A stretch of DNA of 7,345 bases from Candidatus Hydrogenedentota bacterium (GTDB lineage: Bacteria > Hydrogenedentota > Hydrogenedentia > Hydrogenedentales > CAITNO01): positions 1 to 7,345 of the forward strand of contig JAKPUV010000977.1 of assembly GCA_029554925.1 (NCBI GenBank). Direction: 5' to 3'. The notes beneath the pieces were generated by a model, which was given only the letters and a program-made list of their open reading frames with translations, made no database searches and was not told where the DNA came from. The number at the start of each line of letters is the position of its first letter. Position 1 is the first letter of the stretch. Positions 5,642 through 7,345 of the stretch are shown piece after piece. Made by a program: the position numbers and the translations under genes.

Positions 5642-6572
5642 CCTTCATGGCGCCGACGAGTTCGGAGATGTCGGCGACACCCTGGCGGGCGCAGTAGGCC
5701 TCGAGTCCCTCCACAACGCGGAGGGCCGTGTCGGGGCGGCGGAACGAAGCGCAGCCCACGGCGACGGCGGAGGCCCCGGCAAGCAGGAACTGGACGGCAT
5801 CCTCGGCGGTGCAGATGCCGCCCATGCCGATGATGGGGATGCGCACGGCGCGCGCGGCGTCCCACACCATCTTGACCGCGACCGGGCGGATGGCCGGGCC
5901 GCTCAGGCCGCCCACGATGTTGCTGAGGATGGGCCGGCGCGTTTCGGGGTCAATCCCCATGCCCAGCAGGGTGTTGATCAGCGAGAGGCCGTCGGCCCCC
6001 GCCTCCTCCGCCGCGAGCGCGGGCTCCGTGATGTCCATCACGTTGGGGGACAGCTTGATGAAGACGGGGAGTCTGGTGGCCGCCTTGACCGCGCGGGTGT
6101 ACTCCGCCACGCGCTCGGGGGACTGGGACACCAGCTTGCACCCGCGCGTCTTGGCGTCATGGACGTTCGGGCAGGACAGGTTGGCCTCGATGGCGTCGGC
6201 GCCGCCCTCCCGCTCCAGGATTTCGGCGAGCTGGGCGTATTCCTCGGGGGAGTAGCCGTAGATGTTGCCGATGACGGTGCAGCCCCTTTCCCGGAGGAAG
6301 GGCAGCTTGTCGCGCAGGTAGGCCTCGATCCCCACGTTCTGGAGGCCGATGGCATTGAGCATGCCCGCGGGCGTCTCCACCAGGCGGGGGGGGCGGTTGC
6401 CCGCGCGGGGCTGGAGGCTGAGGCTCTTCACCGTGACGGCGCCCAGGCGCGACACGTCGAAATAGCGGTCGTATTCCTGGCCGTAGCCGAAGGTGCCGGA
6501 TCCCACGGTCACGGGGTTCTTCATCACCAGGCCGCCGATGTTCACCTGCATGTTCACGCCTGCTGCGGACAT
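5634..6572 (-). CDS. pyrD: Dihydroorotate dehydrogenase, class 1B catalytic subunit
   Basis: FMN enzyme oxidising dihydroorotate to orotate; in class 1B it passes electrons through PyrK to NAD+. The 312 residues include VKSLSLQPRAGNRPPRLVET (48-67), then GMLNAIGLQN (70-79), and NLSCPNV (131-137) with the catalytic cysteine C134. Cysteine here marks class 1; class 2 membrane enzymes have serine. FIKLSPNV (171-178), SLINTLLGM (197-205), GGLSGPAIRP (221-230) and the FMN-phosphate region GMGGI (249-253) are also typical. I chose the ATG at 6572, one base after the pyrK stop (TGATATG), which suits stop-start coupling; a partial Shine-Dalgarno GGGGAA lies 8 nt upstream. An in-frame ATG at 6551 (305 residues, beginning MQVNIGG) is a real alternative, since many PyrD proteins start close to that point. 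Extension further upstream would run through pyrK. The pyrK neighbour confirms type 1B. Confidence 0.95.
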   Translation of the reverse strand: MSAAGVNMQVNIGGLVMKNPVTVGSGTFGYGQEYDRYFDVSRLGAVTVKSLSLQPRAGNRPPRLVETPAGMLNAIGLQNVGIEAYLRDKLPFLRERGCTVIGNIYGYSPEEYAQLAEILEREGGADAIEANLSCPNVHDAKTRGCKLVSQSPERVAEYTRAVKAATRLPVFIKLSPNVMDITEPALAAEEAGADGLSLINTLLGMGIDPETRRPILSNIVGGLSGPAIRPVAVKMVWDAARAVRIPIIGMGGICTAEDAVQFLLAGASAVAVGCASFRRPDTALRVVEGLEAYCARQGVADISELVGAMKVD

Positions 6573-6573
6573 A

Positions 6574-7345
6574 TCACCGTTTCCCCGCTGCGGACCAGTT
6601 GATGACGCGCGAGTCGAACACGGGGCCGTCGGCGCACACACGCACCATGCGCTCGGCCTCGATTTCCACGTTCGCCTCCACCACGCAGCCCATGCAGACG
6701 CCGTCGCCGCAGGCCATGAGCGCCTCCAACGAGGCGTAGCAGAGGGCGCCCAGCTCCTCGCAGACATCGTGCACGGCGCGCATCATGGGCATGGGGCCGC
6801 AGCAGTACACCACCGTGTCCGGCCCCGGCTTCAGGGTGCGCAGGGCGTCCGACGCGAACCCCTTCATGCCCGCCGACCCGTCGTCCGTGGCCAGGGTCAC
6901 GCGGCAGCGCATCTGCGCGAAGTCCTTGCCGCACAGGAGGAGGCTGTCCGTGCGGGCGGCGAGGACGATTTCCGGGGTGCGGCCGGCCTCGCGCATGAGG
7001 CGCTCGGCAAGCCCCGGCAAGGGAGCCACCCCGATGCCGCCGCCCACCAGGATGGACCGCTTCCCCTCGCCGGGCAGGGGGAAGGGCTTTCCCAGCGGCC
7101 CCTGCACATTCAGGGACTGGCCGGTGCGGTATCCGGACAGGAGGCGGGTGCCCTCGCCCTCCACCTTGTACAGGATGGATATGCCGTCGCGGAAAATCCG
7201 CTCGATGGACATGGGCCGGCGCAGGAAGGGATGGTATCCCGGGCGCACCTCGATCATGCAGAACTGCCCCGGCAGGGCCTCTTTCGCGATGTCGGGACAG
7301 TGGAGGGCCATCCGGTAGTGTCCCGGGGCGGCCTCCTGATGGGCC
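6574..7345 (-). CDS. pyrK: Dihydroorotate dehydrogenase electron-transfer subunit (5' end outside window)
   Basis: PyrK carries FAD and a [2Fe-2S] cluster and moves electrons from PyrD to NAD+. The visible part is 256 residues. It shows PGQFCMIEV in the N-terminal barrel, the FAD-binding LRRPMSI, the nucleotide-binding VGGGIGVAPL, YCCGPMPMM, and four cluster cysteines in MACGDGVCMGC plus VCADGPVF (C-x4-C-x2-C-x16-C). An ATG at 7311 gives a 245-residue reading frame, but it is internal: the same frame stays open upstream and reads HQEAAPGHYRMALHCPDIA, matching the family's usual 'APG.Y.L.L..P.IA' opening strand. Typical PyrK length is about 250-270 residues, so probably only a few residues are missing beyond the right edge. 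It ends 1 nt before the chosen pyrD start. It is the first visible gene of the minus-strand unit. Confidence 0.93.
   Translation of the reverse strand, partial: AHQEAAPGHYRMALHCPDIAKEALPGQFCMIEVRPGYHPFLRRPMSIERIFRDGISILYKVEGEGTRLLSGYRTGQSLNVQGPLGKPFPLPGEGKRSILVGGGIGVAPLPGLAERLMREAGRTPEIVLAARTDSLLLCGKDFAQMRCRVTLATDDGSAGMKGFASDALRTLKPGPDTVVYCCGPMPMMRAVHDVCEELGALCYASLEALMACGDGVCMGCVVEANVEIEAERMVRVCADGPVFDSRVINWSAAGKR

Noticed and set aside
406..6602. Long plus-strand open frames (406-2130, 1961-4384, 4288-5697, 5124-6602) that could look like large genes
   Set aside because: They lie opposite well-identified minus-strand genes, have skewed composition (rich in G, R, A, H, V) and no recognisable domains. 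Long open antisense frames are expected where GC-rich codons avoid stops.
6573..6767. N-terminal extension of pyrD to 6767
   Set aside because: It is the shadow of the pyrK 3' end, with low-complexity W/R/A composition and no PyrD similarity.
7309..7311. ATG at 7311 as the pyrK start
   Set aside because: The frame stays open to the window edge and the upstream residues match the conserved N-terminal strand of PyrK, so this methionine is internal.
1..7345. Mobile elements, CRISPR arrays, tRNA/rRNA genes, phage or defence genes
   Set aside because: I saw no transposase, terminal inverted repeats, regularly spaced repeats, tRNA-like cloverleaf or nuclease-type defence protein. The UvrD-like helicase has the ordinary housekeeping architecture with no nuclease fusion.

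Overview
The window is GC-rich bacterial chromosome (roughly two thirds G+C by eye), densely packed with core metabolic and repair genes. It suggests a bacterium that makes isoprenoids by the MEP pathway (ispE), makes phenylalanine through a fused chorismate mutase/prephenate dehydratase, and oxidises dihydroorotate with a cytosolic NAD-linked class 1B enzyme. The strain cannot be named from this alone. The orotate phosphoribosyltransferase subtype and the PheA motif variants fit a deeply branching Gram-negative or candidate-phylum lineage better than a well-studied proteobacterium, but that is inference.

Layout. Bases 1-357 (+) hold the C-terminal part of IspE, cut by the left edge. A 124-bp gap with two small hairpins follows, then a small membrane protein of the CmpB / 'putative ABC transporter type IV' family (482-1009, +). 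It ends 5 bp from the stop codon of a convergent minus-strand gene string. Read in its own direction (right to left), that string is pyrK (cut by the right edge), pyrD, pyrF, pyrE, a UvrD/PcrA-type helicase and pheA. Junctions are tight: 1 nt between pyrK and pyrD, 63 nt before pyrF, an ATGA overlap between pyrF and pyrE, 38 nt before the helicase, and a 14-nt overlap between the helicase and pheA. This looks like one transcription unit whose promoter lies beyond the right edge.

How the genes work together. PyrK and PyrD form the electron-transfer and catalytic subunits of dihydroorotate dehydrogenase, which makes orotate. PyrE adds ribose phosphate from PRPP to give OMP, and PyrF decarboxylates OMP to UMP. 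These are the last three steps of pyrimidine synthesis, in the same order (pyrK-D-F-E) as at the end of the Bacillus subtilis pyr operon. The helicase (DNA repair/replication) and PheA (phenylalanine synthesis) are functionally unrelated passengers.

No mobile element, CRISPR array, RNA gene, phage gene or defence system was found, and I see no convincing undescribed system. The points worth a second look are small: a 20-bp-period direct repeat in front of pyrF, a tetraloop hairpin beside the cmpB-like ribosome binding site, a CGCGC tail on that membrane protein, and several substitutions in PheA prephenate dehydratase motifs.
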